The notes under the pieces were generated by a model. It had not been told where the DNA came from and made no database searches. It saw only the letters and a list, made by a program, of their open reading frames with translations. From AP-15 sp963774345 (GTDB lineage: Bacteria > Pseudomonadota > Alphaproteobacteria > ATCC43930 > CGMCC-115725), in the NCBI GenBank assembly GCA_963774345.1, contig CAVZFB010000016.1:157165-221164 (forward strand): DNA of 64,000 nt. The letters are read 5' to 3'. Positions 43,203-53,280 of the stretch are shown here, piece by piece. Numbering within the stretch: position 1 is the stretch's first letter; each line of letters starts with the position of its first letter. The position numbers and the translations under genes are program-made.

Positions 43203-45999
43203 GTGAGTGCAGGCGATCGCCAAATGCTCCGGACCCAACGCCGGTCACTGTCTGCCCAAATTGTGAAGTCTGTCTTCGCCTACCCGCTGTTGGCCGTGGT
43301 CTATACGCTCAGCGGCAAGCTCGGTTTGATGCTGGCCGTCCCGCCCGGCTATGCATCCCCGATCTTTCCTGCGGCCGGAATTGCCGTCACCGCCTCGTTG
43401 ATCCGAGGCCGGGCAACGCTGCCCTGGATCTTTCTTGGCTCATTGCTGCTCAATCTGTGGGCCGGGTACTCAATCGATCCGGAGCTCGGCGCAACCTGTG
43501 TCGCCGCCGCAATCATCATCGCCGCCGCCTCGACGCTGCAGGCGGCCATCGGCGGTGCGATATTGCGGCGCGCAATCGGCTATCCGGCGCCTCTCGATAA
43601 TGGCCGCGACATATCGCGTTTCCTGCTGCTCTCCCCGGTCAGCTGCCTGACCAGCGCAACTCTGTCACTGGCCGGCTTGTCGGTCCTTGGTGTTGTCGCC
43701 CGTCCCGATTTGGCAACGAGCTGGATTTCATGGTGGATCGGCGACACGCTTGGCGTTCTGGTCGTGCTGCCCTTGATGCTCGTGGTCGCCGGCGAGCCGC
43801 GCGCTCTATGGCGCAGCCGCGCGCTGCCGGTAGCAGTGCCGATGCTGCTGTTCTGCGCGCTCTTTACGGCAATTTTCGTTCGCGTCAGCAAATGGGAGCA
43901 CGACGAAGGCTTGCTGGATTTCCGGCTCCTGTCTCGCCAGGTGGTCGACGAGGTTCATACCGGACTGGAAGAAGAAGATGTCTTCCTGGAACAATTGGAA
44001 CGTTCATTCACTGGGCCGACGCTGCTGTCACGGTTAGACTTTCATCATCTCGCGCAAAACTTGTTACAGCGCGTCCCGACGATTTAGGCGGTCAAGTGGG
44101 CGCCCCGGATCGATTTCGCTCACCGCGCCGTCTTCGAGGCGGCGCAGCAGAATGATCTGCCAGGGTTCGAAATTCGAGAGGTCAATTCCATGGGGCGCCT
44201 GCATCGTGCTGGAGAGCGGACGCATTACTACCCCATAACCTATGTTGAGCCGATCGCGGGCAACGAGGCGGCCCTAGGGTTCGATCTCGCATCCGATCGC
44301 GACCGCGCTACTGCGACCGAAACGGCAGTTGAAACCGGGGCGGTTGCCGCAACAGCGCCTATCCGTGTCGCCGAAAAAAATGGGCGCCAGACCGGCATGT
44401 TGCTGATTTTCGCAGTGCGTGACGGGCCTAACGGATCGGGGGTGCTGATCGTCGCCCTGCAGATGGGCACGTTTATGGAGGAGCTACTAGCCCCCGTAAA
44501 CACGATGATCGGATGTCAAGCTTGTCGATCTTGATAGGAAACAGCCGCTCTTCGTCAGCTCTCCCTCGATCCCCGGCGAGACTTCTTACGACGAAAGGTT
44601 CACCTTTGGTGGACGCCGCTACGACGTCCAGACGACGCCAACCGCATCCTATCTGGCGCGGCACCGCAGATGGCAGAGCTGGGGCGTGCTCGTTGTCGGT
44701 GTTTTCAGCACCGGCTTGTTAGGCGCGCTCTTGATGCTCGGCACCGGCTATACCAGGCGGATCGAGACCGTGGTGGACCAACGCATGCACGATCTCGAAG
44801 CGACCAACCGTCGGCTGCAGATCGAGGTCAAAGAGCGCGAGCAAGCAGAATTAGCACTGCATCAGGCGCAGAGAATGGAGGCGATCGGCCAGCTCACCGG
44901 CGGCGTCGCGCACGACTTTAATAACTTGCTGACGGTGGTAAGCGGCAACGCTGAACTTTTGTGTGACAATGCTCCCAATGACGCAGTGCTCCGGCGCGCC
45001 TCGGCGATCGTGCGTGCCGCCGAGCGCGGCAAGCGATTAACTCGACAGTTGCTCGCCTTTTCGCGGCGCCAAACTCTGCGCCCCGAGCCGGTCGATCTGC
45101 GGCAGCGAACGCGCGAAATTGCTGACATGCTCTCCCGGTCACTGCGAACGGACATCGAAGTGACCGTGGACATGCCGGAGCAGCTCTGGCCGGTTGCCAT
45201 CGATCCTGCGGAGTTCGAACTGGCGCTGCTGAACATCGGGGTGAATGCGCGCGATGCGATGCCGGAGGGCGGTCGGCTCCGGGTCACCGCAAGCAACGTC
45301 ACCTATCGGTCCGGCACTTTGGAGAGTGACGGGCTGACAGGAGATTTCGTCGCGGTGATCTTGTCGGACACTGGCACCGGAATGTCGCCCGATGTGCTGG
45401 CCCAAGCGTTCGAACCTTATTTTACGACGAAGGAGGCGGGCCTCGGGTCGGGTCTCGGCCTCTCCCAGGTCTATGGCTTTGCTAAGCAGAGCGGCGGCAC
45501 CGCTACAATCGAGAGCACGCGCGGCATAGGCACCGCTGTCAAGCTACTGTTGCCGCGGGCGACGGCGACCGCTGGCTTCCCAATTCCACTCCCGGAGGCC
45601 GAACCTGCAGCGGAGACGACATTAGCACACATTCTTTTCGTCGAGGACGACGCTGAAGTTGCCGAGGTAACTGCCGAGCTACTCGAGGATATCGGGTATC
45701 GGCCAGTCGAAGCACGTGACGGCGATAGTGCGTTGGCCGCTCTCGAGCGGGATCCGACCATCGCGCTGGTGTTGTCGGACATCGTCATGCCGGGTCGAAC
45801 GAGCGGTCTCGAGCTGGCGCGGATCCTGCGCAAGCGCCGCCCGGAGTTGCCGGTTCTGCTGGCGACCGGCTACAGCCAATACGTGTCGCCGGCGGCGGGC
45901 GAGGGCTTCGTGTTAGTCGAGAAGCCTTACCGGCGCGATGTCCTGGGGGCTTTGATCCGGAAAGCACTTGAACGCAGCCGGCGCGAGCGCATCGGGTGA
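43203..45999 (+). pseudogene. Hybrid histidine kinase (MASE1-CHASE-HisKA-HATPase-receiver), interrupted by an amber codon and a frameshift
   Basis: One long sensor gene in three pieces. The first (to 44,087) has eight hydrophobic helices of a MASE1 domain and begins a CHASE sensor domain. The codon after RVPTI is TAG (44,085-44,087), where relatives have glutamine (CAG). The same frame then continues as CHASE sequence AVKWAPRIDFAHRAVFE. At about 44,513 an extra G shifts the frame; beyond it come a membrane helix, the H-box GVAHDFNNLL, N-box NIGVNARDAM, G-boxes DTGTGMS and GLGSGLGLSQVYG, and a C-terminal receiver with phosphoacceptor in LSDIVMPG. The catalytic parts are intact. The TAG is a substitution rather than an indel and therefore harder to explain by read error. 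Confidence 0.82.
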
Positions 46000-46179
46000 A
46001 GGTATGCAACCATGCCGGCGGACGATTTCGAACCTGGCGGACTGCTCGGTGAGGCTACGCGCGAGGCTTTGTTGCCGACTCGCGGGAAAAGACCAGGCAG
46101 AGGCAGATTGCGTAAATTACAGGGCCGGGCGCGCACGCGACGAATGCGTCAGCGAACCCTCGACGGCGATGTTTGTGTT

Positions 46180-47197
46180 CGAGGCCGAGATGACCGAGGC
46201 GATCGGCGCCGGTAAGGGCGAGCGTACCGAGACGCGGCTATCGTACCGCAGCGGTTATTACGGGCGATCGCTGATCACTCGGGTCGGGACGCTGGAGTTG
46301 CGGGTGCCGCAGGATCGGCTAGGGCGGTTCTCGACCGAGCTGTTCGAGCGTTATCAGCGCTCGGAGAAGGCGCTGGTCGGCACCCTGGCCGAGATGTACG
46401 TGCAGGGTGTTTCGACGCGCAAGGTCAAGGCGGTGACCGAGGTATTGTGCGGGCACAGCTTCTCGGCCTCGTCGATCAGCGCGATCAACAAGTCGCTCGA
46501 CGAGAGCCTGAGGCCTTTGCCGAGCGGCGGCTCGATGAGAACTATCCCTACCTGATCCTCGATGCGCGCTACGAGAAGGTGCGCGAGGCCGGGGTCATCG
46601 TCAGCCAGGCGGTGCTGGTCGCGGTGGCGGTCGACGAGGATGGCCGACGCCAGATCCTGGCCGTCGAGCTCGCCAATCGCGAGAGCCGATCGAGCTGGCG
46701 CGACTTTCTCTCTGGCGCTCATGGCGCGCGGGCTGGCTGGCGTCGAGTTCGTCGTCAGCGACAACCATCCGGGTCTCAAGCAGGCGATCCGCGAAGTGCT
46801 GCCGGAGGCGGCGTGGCAGCGCTGTTACGTGCATTTCCTCAGCAACGCGCTCGACTACGTGCCGCGCAAGGTCGACGACGACTGCCTGCAGGAGCTGCGC
46901 TGGTTCTACGACCGGCGCGATCTCGCCGAGGTGCGGCGCGACATCGCCGCGTGGCTCGCCAAATGGCAGGCCAAGTATCCCAGGCTGTGCAACTGGGTCG
47001 AGGACAACATCGAGGAGACGCTGACCTACTACCGGCTGCCGCTGCCGCACCACAAGCACATGAAGTCGACCAACATGCTCGAACGGTTGAACCAGGAACT
47101 GAAGCGGCGCACCCATGTCGTGCGCATCTTCCCAAACGCCGAGAGCTGCTTGCGGCTGGTGCGGGCGTTGGCCGTCGAGATGCACGAGAACTGCGAC
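46180..47197 (+). pseudogene. IS256-family transposase, truncated at both ends and frameshifted
   Basis: The DDE transposase sequence runs from EAEMTEAIGAGKGERTETRL to VRALAVEMHEN in three frames. The switches are near 46,515 (after NKSLDESL) and 46,715 (after SSWRDFL). Catalytic residues are seen in LDARYEKV (Asp), VVSDNHPGLKQA (Asp) and MLERLNQELKRRT (Glu). The first 40 and last 25 or so residues of the usual 400 are missing, and no terminal inverted repeats are found. It follows the histidine kinase stop by 180 bp and abuts integrase DNA on the right. Confidence 0.85.
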
Positions 47198-47255
47198 GAT
47201 GCTCGATGCGTTGCACACTGTTCCGTCCGAGCGGAACCTATTTGGTACCTATACA

Positions 47256-47660
47256 ATGTCGAAAGGACAGGCTAGCCGGCGCATCCATTTTACCGAACGT
47301 GGCCTCAAGGCGCTGAAACCACCCCCCAAGCCACAGCAGCTGGACTACTTCGACGACAGCCTGCCCTGCTTTGGGTTGCGGGCGTCCTATAAAGGGCGCA
47401 AGTCTTCAACGGTACTGTATCGCTGTAAAGGCGTCAAAGGCCGGCTGACGCTCGGCCGTTTCGACGTATTGCCCCTCGCAGAAGCCCGCGAAAGGGCGCG
47501 CGAAGCTTTGAAGGCCGGGGTGCGGCGATGACCCGGCAATTTAGAAGCACCGCGACCGCGAGGCTCCGACCCTAAGTCAGCTCGGGGATCGCTACATCGA
47601 TGAATACGCCAAGCCTAATAAGCGAATCTGGCGGAAAGACCGAAGGTTGCTCGATCCATC
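47256..47660 (+). pseudogene. Tyrosine integrase, N-terminal fragment
   Basis: The first 91 residues (MSKGQASRRIHFTERGLKAL onward) form the arm-binding DUF4102-type domain of a phage/island integrase, including RKSSTVLYRCKGVKGRLTLGR, and stop at 47,531. The next frame continues the same protein as REAPTLSQLGDRYIDEYAKP and WRKDRRLLD, then similarity ends. The following part of the gene is found on the other strand at 47,684-48,020. No catalytic domain (R...HxxR...Y) is present. Confidence 0.75.
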
Positions 47661-47683
47661 CCTCGCATATGGAACATCTCGTT

Positions 47684-48046
47684 TCAACGCTGCGCCGACA
47701 GCAGCATTCGTCGAAAGACGCCGCGAACAATTGGCTCTGCGTCGTCAGGTGCTACTGACAGCGCCTGCAGCTCCTCGGCTGTCAGCATCCGCTCGCGCCG
47801 GGTCTCATCAGCCGGCTTAGACAACCTGGCTGCTGGCCTCTCGGCAAGGATTTCCTCCTCGATCGCCCAATTAAACATCCGCCGCACGGCCTCGAAGGTC
47901 CGGTTGGCCTCGATCGGCGCTGGCCGGTCCTTGATCTTCATCAACTCGCCGCGCAGGTCGGCCCGCGTGACCAGATGCGCTTTCTTGCGCCCGATCTCGG
48001 GTATAACGTGCGTGCTCAGTCCCAATCGCAAAGTTAGGCCGAGCAC
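47684..48046 (-). pseudogene. Tyrosine integrase, core-binding fragment in inverted orientation
   Basis: The minus strand encodes THVIPEIGRKKAHLVTRADL, RTFEAVRRMFNWAIEEEIL and ERMLTAEELQAL, the core-binding domain and hinge that normally follow RRLLD in this integrase type. It lies directly after the N-terminal fragment but points the opposite way, as if the middle of the gene had been inverted. The catalytic domain is missing. Confidence 0.75.
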
Positions 48047-48131
48047 GCAGACAGTCTGTATTGCGCGGCTGCCGTTCAGCTGTGCGTGCCAGCCTCGGAG
48101 TAATACGGGAAGAGCTCGCGCGCCAGCTCCA

Positions 48132-48445
48132 TTACTTACCGGTACTGTACCGGAGCTCTAGACTCATAAGCGAGGCGTAGTATTCGGGATAACCACCCGT
48201 TCCTGTGCGCAGCAAGCCTGTCAGGATCACGAGGCCGGCGTGCAGCGGCTGCGCCGCGTAGCGCTGCTGGAAATCGCTGGCGTTATTGGTGACCAGGATC
48301 AGGTCGTTGTCGCTTGCGTAGCCGCGACGTTCCAATTCTTCCAGCCCGCGCGGCCGATATGGGCGACATACCGGGCTTCATGGCCGCACTGCCCGGCGAC
48401 GGTGACTAGGTCGACACTGAGGCATTCGTCGATCAGGAGCCTCAC
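48132..48445 (-). CDS. DUF5615 PIN-like protein, putative toxin (one frameshift)
   Basis: Short PIN-like nuclease fold of the DUF5615 family. It starts with GTG (48445) sharing GTGA with the DUF433 stop: RLLIDECLSVDLVTVAGQCG with the first acidic pair, then RYVAHIGRAGWKNWNV. After a shift near 48,320 it continues YASDNDLILVTNNASDFQQRY (second acidic motif TNNASDF) and ends ELRYSTGK. Total about 104 residues. DUF433-DUF5615 pairs are predicted toxin-antitoxin modules in which this protein would cut RNA. Confidence 0.65.
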
Positions 48446-48753
48446 GACACCGCGATGGTGTCCAACCGCCGGCGGCCGCGTCGCATCGGCTGATGATCGC
48501 GCCAGGGCTGCTGGCGCGGCCGCCCGCGCAGCGGATAGGCGGCGGCGTAAACCGGCGCGAGGCGGATCATCTCGGCCGTGAGGCGGGGGTAGCTTACGAG
48601 CAATTCGGCCGACGCAGAACCTTGTGCCACGAGCCCGGCGATCATGTGCACCGGGATCCGGGTGCCGCAAAACAACAGATCGCCGCCCATGGTTTCGGGA
48701 TCGCCGACCACCAGGCGGCGGGCGCGGCGCAGGTCGCGCAGCGACGTCGCCAC
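48442..48753 (-). CDS. DUF433 protein, putative antitoxin
   Basis: 103 residues from a GTG start. The centre GGDLLFCGTRIPVHMIAGLVAQG, followed by SAELLVSYPRLTAEMIRLA, is a DUF433 domain, a helix-turn-helix-like unit usually paired with a PIN-like toxin. The last 25 residues are Arg-rich. The GTGA overlap with the DUF5615 gene supports a two-gene unit. It lies in mobile-element debris, a common place for such pairs. Confidence 0.65.
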   Translation of the reverse strand: MATSLRDLRRARRLVVGDPETMGGDLLFCGTRIPVHMIAGLVAQGSASAELLVSYPRLTAEMIRLAPVYAAAYPLRGRPRQQPWRDHQPMRRGRRRLDTIAVS

Positions 48754-48766
48754 CTCGCGCCGCAGG

Positions 48767-49200
48767 TTAGCGCAGATCGATCTTCACGAGACAGCCCTCG
48801 AGCGACACGGTGTTGCGTGGGGACGACGCCAAAGCGTCGAACAGCTGGCGCCGCAATTCGGGCGCCACGCCGTTGTCATCCCCGGCCGACGCAAGCTCGT
48901 CGGCGCGCGATGCGCTTTCCTCGAGCGCTCGGCCGCCATAACGCTTGAGCCTCAGCGTGGCGGCGCCCCGAGATGTCGATCTCGGGAATCACGTCGCAGA
49001 ATTTTCCGCGAGCGCAGTAGAGACTGCAAGACAGCTCAGCCACGTAGGAACTCGGGGCCTTCGCTCGCCGTTTGTTATGTGAGAGCCCGCCCTGCGGATG
49101 TGGTTCCCCACCACGCTGCTCTCGATTAGCAAAGTGCGATGCTCCCCTCATGGCGCTTTCTTTTTAACCGGGGCGCAGTCTGCGCGTGGTCGAGCGGCGG
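48767..49200. other. Accessory spacer with a start-less minus-strand coding remnant
   Basis: On the minus strand a frame open from 48,988 to the TAA at 48,767 reads GAATLRLKRYGGRALEESAS, then RADELASAGDDNG, a sequence like the C-terminal part of small alphaproteobacterial proteins with an ATLLIKRYG...A..RAD pattern. No start codon lies in frame, so it is probably the end of a gene whose beginning is lost or frameshifted. The rest of the stretch shows nothing recognisable. Confidence 0.4.
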
Positions 49201-49516
49201 CTATCTTTTCGTGGCCGCCGCGGAGCTGTGCGCTTTGGGATGCGGCACCGGGCGGCGCACCTCGGCCGACGGCTCGTCCTCGCGCAGCCCTTCATAGACG
49301 ACTTGGCGCGAGAGATTGTCCTCGGTCCAGGTCAGGAATTTGACCTCGGCGACCAGCTCGGGCCGCACCCAATGCACGCGGCTTAGGACCAGCGGCGAGC
49401 ACGAAGCGTGTCGAGCGCGGCGGCGGCACGTCGAGCGGCAACCTGGCAACGGCGAGCGGTTGCAGCCGCCGCCACAGCCGTTCGGCGTTGCCGGGGTCGG
49501 ACGCCAGCTGGACCAT
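49201..49516 (-). pseudogene. LigD C-terminal fragment (ATP-dependent DNA ligase)
   Basis: The OB-fold tail of a ligase D enzyme of non-homologous end joining: ASDPGNAERLWRRLQPLAV in one frame, then VHWVRPELVAEVKFLTWTED and RQVVYEGLREDEPSAEVRRP in the next. The shift is near 49,395, and the ligase catalytic domain is missing upstream. It is a leftover of a larger gene. Confidence 0.7.
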
Positions 49517-49643
49517 GCGAAGCAGCCGCTGGTCGCCGTCCGGCGTTCCTTAACGAGCTGCGTTAGCCGACCAATTCCGTGCGTCAACCCATCCCAAGTC
49601 AGAGGAATTGGTGCGGATGAAGACTGCTGTCGGAATGCCATCC

Positions 49644-50340
49644 TCACGCGGCGAGGGTCGGCTTCGCGTAGCACGCGCCCCGGTGATCGACAAAGCGCTG
49701 GAACCACAGTTCCAGCATCAGCAGCGCGAAGATCTTATTGGACGCGTCGATCTTGCCCGAGAAATGGCTGTCGACGAGCTTCTCGACCGCCTCCGGCCGG
49801 TACAGCCCACGCTCGACAAAGCGGCGGTCACCGAGGCTGCTGCGCACAAAATCCTGCAGCTCCGCCCGCATCCACAGCTTCATCGGCACGTTGAAGCCCT
49901 GTTTCGGCCGATAGAGGATGTCGTGCGGCAGGTACGGTCCCATCGCCTTCTTGACGAGGTACTTGCCCTGGCCGTCGTGGATCTTGCATTCCGAGGGCAC
50001 GGAAAAAGCCCACTCGACTAGGTGGTGGTCGAGAAACGGCACCCGCGCCTCGAGGCCGTGCGCCATCGTCATACGGTCGACCTTGGTCAGCATTTCGCTG
50101 ATCAGCGTGGTCTTCATGTCGGTGTAGAGCTTGCGCGTTAGCTGATCGCCCGGCGCCGTGTCGAAGCAGCGCTGCACCGCGCTGTCGTGCACCGCCGCGA
50201 CGACCGTCTCGATGAGTTCCGGCGCCATCAGCTCGGCGATCTCCTCAATGTGGAAGCAGCAGAACGCGCGCAGGTAGCGTTCGTCGCGCACTCGGCGGCC
50301 GCCGCCGAACCACCCCGGCAGCAGCCGCGCAACACAGGGA
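49644..50340 (-). CDS. asnB: Asparagine synthetase (AsnB family), C-terminal fragment cut at the contig join
   Basis: About 230 residues of the synthetase domain of a glutamine-hydrolysing asparagine synthase: LISEMLTKVDRMTMAHGLE, ARVPFLDHHLVEW, GQGKYLVKKAMGPYLP and ILYRPKQGFNVPMKLWMR. The N-terminal amidotransferase domain and the SGGxDS ATP loop are missing. The frame is still open and sensible through RLLPGWFGG and meets a stop at about 50,350, exactly where the sequence changes character. The gene was therefore cut by the join, not by evolution. Confidence 0.85.
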
Positions 50341-50350
50341 CTTCCTCCCT
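50330..50350. other. Probable chimeric join between two genomes
   Basis: To the left, minus-strand asnB is lost in mid-gene. To the right, a plus-strand secreted-protein gene is already in its first repeat (PAGYTVV) without its start or signal peptide. Gene families, base composition and frameshift density change together here. No transposon end, tRNA or repeat marks the site. Confidence 0.7.
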
Positions 50351-51094
50351 ACCACGCGGTTCCCGCTGGTTACACGGTCGTGACCGGCGGGCCGTTCACC
50401 GCGCCGCCCCGGTCCAGACGCGGGGCACGGCGCTCTGTCCAGCGGGGACGGTTGTCCTGGGCGGCGGCGAGCTCGCCGTCTCGTCCGACGACCGCGTGAA
50501 CCTCAACAGCTCGTTCCCCGCTGGCAGCGCCGGCTGGCGGCCGACCTGAACAACGGCTCGACTGCGCCGACGAGCTTCTGGGTCGCGGCGGTCTGTGCCG
50601 ACCGGCCAGCCGGGTACGCAATCTCCGTCCTCTACCAGTACTACTCGAACGAGACTGACATCCTCCAGGACGCGCTCTGCTCGGGGGAGTCCACCACACT
50701 GTTCGGCGGCGGGGTGCAGGTCGGAAGCACCTCCGTCCGCGACGCGCTCGGCGAGAGCGGCTGGTCGATCCTCGACGAGTGGTTCGGCGAGGTGCTGAAC
50801 CCGACGGGTGACCCTCTGGCCGTGCAGACGTACGCCATCTGCGCCAACCCGTACACGGGCCAGTCGAGCGGCAGCACCTCCGTCTCGTACGTTCCTCCGA
50901 ACACCGAGATCTCGACCCCGGCCAGCTGCCTCCACGGTGTCCCGCTGTCCGGTGGCGTGGAAGGCGGCGACCCAGGGCGCCCGCAGGTCATCAACTCCTC
51001 GTGGCCCGAGTCGTGGGGTTGGATGAGCTGGGTGAACAGCACACCGAGCGCCCCCACCTCCACGACCGCCGAGGCGATCTGCGCGGGCTGGTGA
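50340..51094 (+). CDS. Secreted repeat protein A, 5' end missing
   Basis: About 250 residues with two or three copies of a unit seen also at 58,123 and 59,182: CPAGTVVLGGGELAVSSDD, then NLNSSFPAGSAGW and FWVAAVCA. The second unit has LCSGESTTLFGGG and VQTYAICA, the last PLSGGVEGG, INSSWPESWGW and TTAEAICAGW at the stop. Two frameshifts (near 50,403 and 50,545) break it. Paralogues have signal peptides, so this is probably exported. No function is known to me. The N-terminus is lost at the contig join. Confidence 0.65.
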
Positions 51095-51130
51095 TGCGAT
51101 CGGCCCGCTCGCCGGGTCACCGTTCTCCAG

Positions 51131-53210
51131 CTAGGCGCCGATGCTGGCGATGCCAGCGGGTACACCGGACCGCTTCCGGCGGCCCGCAACTGCCCGCCGA
51201 TCACCGCGAGCGTCCAGCCGGAGAAGCGCACGTCGTCGACCAGCAGGCCTGGCGTCGCCGGCGGCACTTCGCTGACCTTGAAGGCGCGCAGCACGTTCTC
51301 GAGCTGCTGCGAGGCGTTGCGCATCTCGCGCTGCGGGGGCGAGTCCACGACGCGCTCGACGAGCGGGAGGAGGGGGAGCTCGAGCACGGAGGCGAGCCGC
51401 TGCGCGAAGCCAGCGACAAGCGTCGGTGCGCGCAGCGACGGCACGGCGCAGGCCCATTCGGGCGCGGGGTTCGGCGACCAGCCGCGCACCAGTCGCGCAC
51501 GCAGCGACGAGCTCGTCGGCGAGGACGCCGTCGCGAAGACCCTGCTGGATGAGCGGATCCCAGCCGCCGTCGCCGGGCCGGCCGAGCGCGCGGCCCGGTT
51601 CGGCGCGCACCGCGGGGGATCTTCTCGCCGGCTCGCTCGCGTCGGGGGCGCATCTTCGCGACTCGAGCACCAGCGGGCGCGCCCGCAGATGTCGTTCGCC
51701 GGCCGCGTCATCTCGCGGTCGAGCGCTCCGCCGAAGCGCGGCCCGGTGCAGGCGGCGCAGCGGCCGCAGCGCCCGGCGTGGGTCGTCGAGCTCCTCTCCA
51801 GGTCTCCATCAGGCAGCGGCCGTCGTCGCCGTAGGCCGCGCATCGCCGTCTGCTCGGCGCGCCGCAGCGCGGTGACCTGCTCGTAGCGCTCGCCGTCGTA
51901 GTGCCAGTCCTCGCCGGTCGGCACGTAGCCGGAGCGCTCTCGTCGCGACCGCGCCTTCGACGTCGAGGATTTTGAGCATCGCCTCGAGTCGGCCGCGCCC
52001 GATGTTACCTCGGGCCGAGCTCCGCCAGCGTGACCGGGTGGTCCGCGCCGCGCAGGCAGTCGATCACGCTCCACGTCTCTGCCGGGCGGGAACGCCTGCT
52101 CGATGAAGAAGTCCTGGATGCGGCGATCCTCGGCGCCGCGCAGCAGCACGGCGTGCGCGTCGTCGACGCCGCGGCCGGCACGGCCGACCTGCTGGTAGTA
52201 GGCGATCGCACGCTGCCGGCGCCTGGTAGTGCACCACGAAGCCGAGATCGGGCTTGTCGTAGCCCATGCCGAGCGCCGACGTGGCGACGACGGCCTTCAG
52301 CTCGTTGCGCAGAGCAGCCGCTCCTCGATCGCTTCCGCTCGCTCGGTCTCGGTCTGGCCCGAATAGACGCGCCGCGGGATCCCACGCTCGGTGAGGCCAG
52401 CCCTCGCGACCGTCTCGGAGTCGCCTTCGTGAGCGTGTAGATGATCCCCGAGCCGGGCAGCTCGGCAGGTACTGCGCGAGCCAGGCGAGTCGGTCGGCCC
52501 GGTGCGGGCAGGTCGACCACCTCGAGTCGCAGGCTCTTCGCGGGTGAGCGCGCCGCGGTAGGTGTGCAGACCACGGTGCCGCGGCCCGTCGCCGACGCTC
52601 CAGTTGCTCGGTCACGTCGGCGACGACGCGGTCGTTCGCGGTCGCCGTCGTGCACAGCACGGGGACGCCGTCTCGGGAGCACGTCGAGCATGTCGCGGGA
52701 TGCGCCGGTAGTCGGGGCGGAAGTCGTGACCCCAGTCGGAGATGCAGTGCGCCTCGTCGATGACGAGGAGGCCCGACTCGCTTCGGCGAAGGGCGGGCAG
52801 CATGTTCGCGGAACTGCGGGTTGTTGAACCGCTCGGGCGAGATCACGAGGAGCAGGTCGACGTCGTCCGGGTCGAGAGACCTGCGACGCTCGTCCCACTC
52901 GTCGCGGTTGTCGAGTTGATCGTGTGCGCGCGCAAGCCCGAGCCGTTCGGCGGCCTCGATCTGGTTGCGCATCAGGGCGAGCAGCGGAGAGACGAGCAGC
53001 GTCGGGCCCCGCGCCGCGCTCGCGGAGCAGCGCGTCTGCCACGAAGTAGACCGCCCTCTTGCCCCAGCCCGTGCGCTGCACGCACAGCACGCGCGCGCGG
53101 TCTGCCACGAGGTCGCTGGACCGCCTCGAACTGGTGCTGCGGAACTCGGCCTCGCTACCGACGAGCGTCTCGAGTCGTTCTTCGGCCTCGGCTCGGAGGT
53201 CACCGTTCAC
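51131..53210 (-). CDS. RecQ-family DNA helicase with C-terminal phosphoribosyltransferase-like domain (many frameshifts)
   Basis: ATP-dependent 3'-5' DNA helicase of about 690 residues. Pieces in order: VLCVQRTGWGK (Walker A), LLVSPLLALMRNQIEAAERL, LLVIDEAHCISDWGHDFRPD (DEAH), VPVLCTTATANDRV, GSGIIYTLTK, VATSALGMGYDKPDLGFVVH, and DFFIEQAFPP. TLVAGFAQRLASVLELPLLP and GLLVDDVRFSGWTLAVIGGQ follow; the latter is a PRPP-binding-like motif as in ComF proteins. Such RecQ-PRT fusions are typical of actinobacteria. At least eight frame switches interrupt it, each between conserved pieces. Confidence 0.75.
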
Positions 53211-53280
53211 ACGCTGACGCTAGCAGCGGGGTCGCGCTGCGCTGCAGGCGTCTGGGCCGGATGCGGCGCTCGCCGCGACC

